Positions 61,987-64,000 of a stretch of 64,000 nt of DNA are shown here, in pieces (position 1 is the first letter of the stretch; each line of letters opens with the position of its first letter). The notes beneath the pieces were generated by a model. It searched no databases. It was given only the letters and a program-made list of their open reading frames with translations, and was not told where the DNA came from. The position numbers and the translations under genes are program-made. The DNA is from Epilithonimonas caeni DSM 17710 (GTDB taxonomy: Bacteria; Bacteroidota; Bacteroidia; Flavobacteriales; Weeksellaceae). Location of the stretch: assembly GCF_000426465.1 (NCBI RefSeq), contig NZ_AUFK01000009.1, positions 865,237 to 929,236 of the forward strand, written 5' to 3'.

Positions 61987-62346
61987 ATGGATTTAGTAAA
62001 ATACGTACAGGACAAGTACATTACGAAAAAAGAATTCCCAGAATTCAAAGCCGGTGACACCATCACTGTGTATTACGAGATCAAAGAAGGTCAGAAAACA
62101 AGAACTCAGTTCTTCAAAGGAACTGTGATCCAATTGAGAGGAACCGGTGCCACAAAAACTTTCACTATCAGAAAAATGTCTGGTGATGTTGGTGTAGAAA
62201 GAGTTTTCCCTATCAATATGCCTGCACTTCAAAAAATTGAAGTTAACAGACAAGGTAAAGTTAGAAGAGCTAGAATCTACTACTTCAGAGACCTTAGAGG
62301 TAAAAAAGCAAGAATCAAGGACAAAGCTTACGGTGGTAAGAAATAG
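61987..62346 (+). CDS. rplS: 50S ribosomal protein L19
   Basis: 119 residues, bL19, at the 30S-50S interface. It begins MDLVKYVQDKYITKKEFPEFKAGDTITVYYEIKEG and has the family stretch FKGTVIQLRGTGATKTFTIRKMSGDVGVERVFPINMPALQKIEV, in outline. Upstream in-frame codons (from 61948) are not credible. It stands alone, without rpsP-rimM-trmD, with a 70-nt leader and its own terminator. Confidence 0.97.
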   Translation: MDLVKYVQDKYITKKEFPEFKAGDTITVYYEIKEGQKTRTQFFKGTVIQLRGTGATKTFTIRKMSGDVGVERVFPINMPALQKIEVNRQGKVRRARIYYFRDLRGKKARIKDKAYGGKK

Positions 62347-62370
62347 TTCTGAGACTTTCTCAAAAAATAT

Positions 62371-62398
62371 AAAACCAGCAAATAGTTTTGCTGGTTTT
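62371..62398 (+). terminator. Terminator of rplS
   Basis: AAAACCAGCAAA (62371-62382) and TTTTGCTGGTTTT (62386-62398) with a following T run. Confidence 0.9.
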
Positions 62399-62411
62399 TT
62401 GTTGTAAAAAA

Positions 62412-62436
62412 TAAAGCTTCCAAATTTTGGAAGCGA
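62412..62436 (-). terminator. Terminator of kbl
   Basis: GCTTCCAAA (62416-62424) pairs with TTTGGAAGC (62426-62434); on the minus strand a T-rich run follows. Confidence 0.8.
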
Positions 62437-62443
62437 TTTTATT

Positions 62444-63637
62444 TTAGATAATTCCTAATTCTTTTCCTACTTTCTCAAAAGCCATAATAGCTTTGTCCAA
62501 ATGTTCTCTTGAATGAGCTGCTGATAGCTGAACTCTGATCCTTGCTTTGCCTTTCGGAACAACAGGATAGAAGAATCCAATCACATAAATATCTTCGTTT
62601 AAAAGTTTTTCTGCCATTTCCTGTGCCAGCTTTGCATCATAAAGCATTACGGGAACAATCGCTGCATCGCCGTCTGGAATGTCGAAGCCTTTGGACTTCA
62701 TTTCTTTCCGGAAATATTCTGCATTTTCCATCACTTTATCTCTCAAAGAAGTGTCATCGGAGATCATATCCAAAACTTTGGAAGCCGCACCAACAATCCC
62801 AGGCGCTAATGAATTGGAAAATAAATATGGGCGAGAACGTTGTCTTAGCATATCGATGATTTCCTTTTTCCCCGAAGTGAATCCACCCAAAGCACCACCC
62901 AAGGCTTTTCCTAAAGTTGAAGTAATGATATCCACCCTACCAATCACATCATTCGCCTCGTGTGTTCCACGGCCTGTTTTTCCGATAAAACCTGTTGCAT
63001 GAGAATCATCTACCATTACCAAAGCATCATATTTATCCGCCAAATCGCAAACACCTTTTAAGTCGGCTACGATTCCGTCCATTGAGAAAACGCCGTCGGT
63101 TACGATGATTTTGAAACGGTGATTTTTTTCAGAAGCTGCGATCAATTGAGCTTCCAGATCTTCCATGTTATTATTTTTGTAACGGTATCTTGCAGATTTG
63201 CACAACCTTACTCCATCAATAATAGAAGCGTGATTCAGTTCATCGGAAATGATGGCATCCTCTTCAGAGAACAAAGGCTCAAAAACGCCACCATTGGCGT
63301 CAAAACAAGCAGCGTAAAGAATCGTATCTTCCATTCCGAGGAATTTGGAGATCTTGGCTTCTAAATCTTTATGAATATCCTGAGTCCCACAAATAAAACG
63401 AACCGACGACATTCCATAACCGTGAGACCCTATCGCATCTTGAGACGCTTTCATCACCTCCGGATTATTAGATAATCCCAAATAATTGTTCGCACAGAAG
63501 TTCAGAAGCTTTTTTCCTCCAACTTCTATCTCTGCACTTTGCTGCGATGTGATGATCCTTTCTTTTTTATACAGCCCGTCGTTTTCTATGTTTGTCAATT
63601 CGTTTGTGATGTTCTCAAGGAATTTTTTTGATATCAT
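62444..63637 (-). CDS. kbl: Glycine C-acetyltransferase (2-amino-3-ketobutyrate CoA ligase)
   Basis: 397-residue PLP-dependent alpha-oxoamine synthase that joins glycine and acetyl-CoA in threonine breakdown. The family pattern [17 protein letters not shown] at the start, [38 protein letters not shown] and the Schiff-base Lys in [15 protein letters not shown] are clear. No threonine dehydrogenase gene lies next to it in the window. It ends at a terminator shared by position with rplS. Confidence 0.94.
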   Translation of the reverse strand: MISKKFLENITNELTNIENDGLYKKERIITSQQSAEIEVGGKKLLNFCANNYLGLSNNPEVMKASQDAIGSHGYGMSSVRFICGTQDIHKDLEAKISKFLGMEDTILYAACFDANGGVFEPLFSEEDAIISDELNHASIIDGVRLCKSARYRYKNNNMEDLEAQLIAASEKNHRFKIIVTDGVFSMDGIVADLKGVCDLADKYDALVMVDDSHATGFIGKTGRGTHEANDVIGRVDIITSTLGKALGGALGGFTSGKKEIIDMLRQRSRPYLFSNSLAPGIVGAASKVLDMISDDTSLRDKVMENAEYFRKEMKSKGFDIPDGDAAIVPVMLYDAKLAQEMAEKLLNEDIYVIGFFYPVVPKGKARIRVQLSAAHSREHLDKAIMAFEKVGKELGII

Positions 63638-63692
63638 TTTTATTGATTTTCGATTTTAACAAAAATAAAAAAAGCACCGTTATAAATAGTCA

Positions 63693-63722
63693 TGGTCGGA
63701 AGATTTTCTTCCGACTTTTTTG
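63693..63722. terminator. Hairpin before the transposase gene
   Basis: GTCGGAAGA (63695-63703) and TCTTCCGAC (63707-63715) with a T run on the plus strand. With no gene upstream on that strand, it may guard the inserted element from read-through, or mark its end. Confidence 0.55.
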
Positions 63723-63826
63723 TTTTTATATGCGCAAAAAATAATTTTACAATTACCTGATAATCAAATAATTAACTTGTTTTTGTCGTTTAAATTTTGT
63801 ATATTTATACTGATAATCAAACATTT

Positions 63827-64000
63827 ATGTCAGTATTCAATGACCACAAAGTTTCCCTTAGTCAGGTTCTGGATTTCATTCCCGAGGCGCTTTTAAGCCA
63901 TCTATCAGCGACCACCAATGTTGACCACTATAGTAAAGTGCTCCATGGGAGGAAAATGTTCTATCTGCTTTTATTCTGCGTCTTTGACAACGATAGATTG
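63827..64000 (+). mobile_element. IS4-type transposase, 5' end (cut by window)
   Basis: The frame from ATG 63827 to the window end reads MSVFNDHKVSLSQVLDFIPE, then about 38 more residues to DNDRL. This matches the N-terminus (DUF4372-like) of IS4-family transposases of Bacteroidota as I remember them. The catalytic DDE part is outside the window. Upstream, CTGATAATCAAA occurs twice (around 63759 and 63810), which may belong to the element. The left end is not resolved. Confidence 0.75.

Noticed and set aside
1..64000. tRNA, rRNA or other known stable RNA genes
   Set aside because: I found no tRNA-like cloverleaf or rRNA sequence when reading the gaps; a computed scan could still find one.

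Overview
The window looks like chromosomal DNA of a flavobacterium of the Chryseobacterium/Epilithonimonas type (Bacteroidota, Weeksellaceae). This rests on low GC, promoters of the Bacteroidota kind (TTG about 19-20 nt before TAnnTTTG), lipoboxes with SC/SCS, a type IX secretion C-terminal sorting domain, 'VGINT..P...LDVNG' secreted proteins, DUF5686 and HU-related proteins, and a subclass B3 metallo-beta-lactamase of the Gln type known from this group. Species cannot be fixed from sequence reading alone.

Layout. 1-3.3 kb: small lipoprotein, clpP and dnaG, all leftward. 3.4-9.3 kb: rightward tsaE, ald, a small membrane protein, a LytS/LytTR two-component pair and a CPA2 antiporter. 9.5-10.5 kb: a Tyr-codon leader peptide, an attenuator terminator and tyrA. 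10.6-14.9 kb: small lipoproteins, purE and purK (split by an EamA transporter) and an NTF2-like protein. 15.1-18.6 kb: an AT-rich surface island with three paralogous secreted proteins, a membrane-anchored HTH protein and direct repeats. 18.7-25.1 kb: TauE/DUF1634, a VOC protein, a B3 metallo-beta-lactamase, mvaD carrying an unusual repeat-derived insert, and a NatAB-like ABC exporter. 25.2-36.7 kb: lipoproteins, DEAD-box helicase, histidine kinase, aldose epimerase family protein, S9 peptidase, secG, a fibronectin-type lipoprotein, an HD hydrolase and pepE. 37-41 kb: a TonB-dependent receptor with a beta-helix lipoprotein. 41-48 kb: tsaC, a CCA-adding enzyme, a GreA-like protein, a second LytTR/LytS pair, a decayed region with an ABC-permease relic, an SDR and thyA. 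48-58 kb: M1 aminopeptidase, XRE regulator, serine hydrolase, HU-like protein, an alkyltransferase-like protein, a DUF5686 outer-membrane protein and a GH5 glycosidase. 58.5-61 kb: a metal P-type ATPase with a Fur-family regulator and a dyad operator. 61-64 kb: FKBP, rplS, kbl and the start of an IS4-type transposase cut by the window end.

Most protein genes are ordinary housekeeping. The notable material lies between or inside them: (1) a complete transcription attenuator for tyrA, with three consecutive Tyr codons, an antiterminator and a terminator; (2) a family of structured intergenic repeats with a conserved 5' and 3' half and a variable middle, two copies of which sit in a larger composite block; (3) repeat material inserted in frame into mvaD, and probably into a GreA-like gene; (4) a four-unit 22-bp tandem array with ACGTACGT cores beside an HU-like gene; (5) three promoters whose -7 box ends exactly 4 nt before the start codon, pointing to leaderless mRNAs. 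No tRNA, rRNA or CRISPR array was found.
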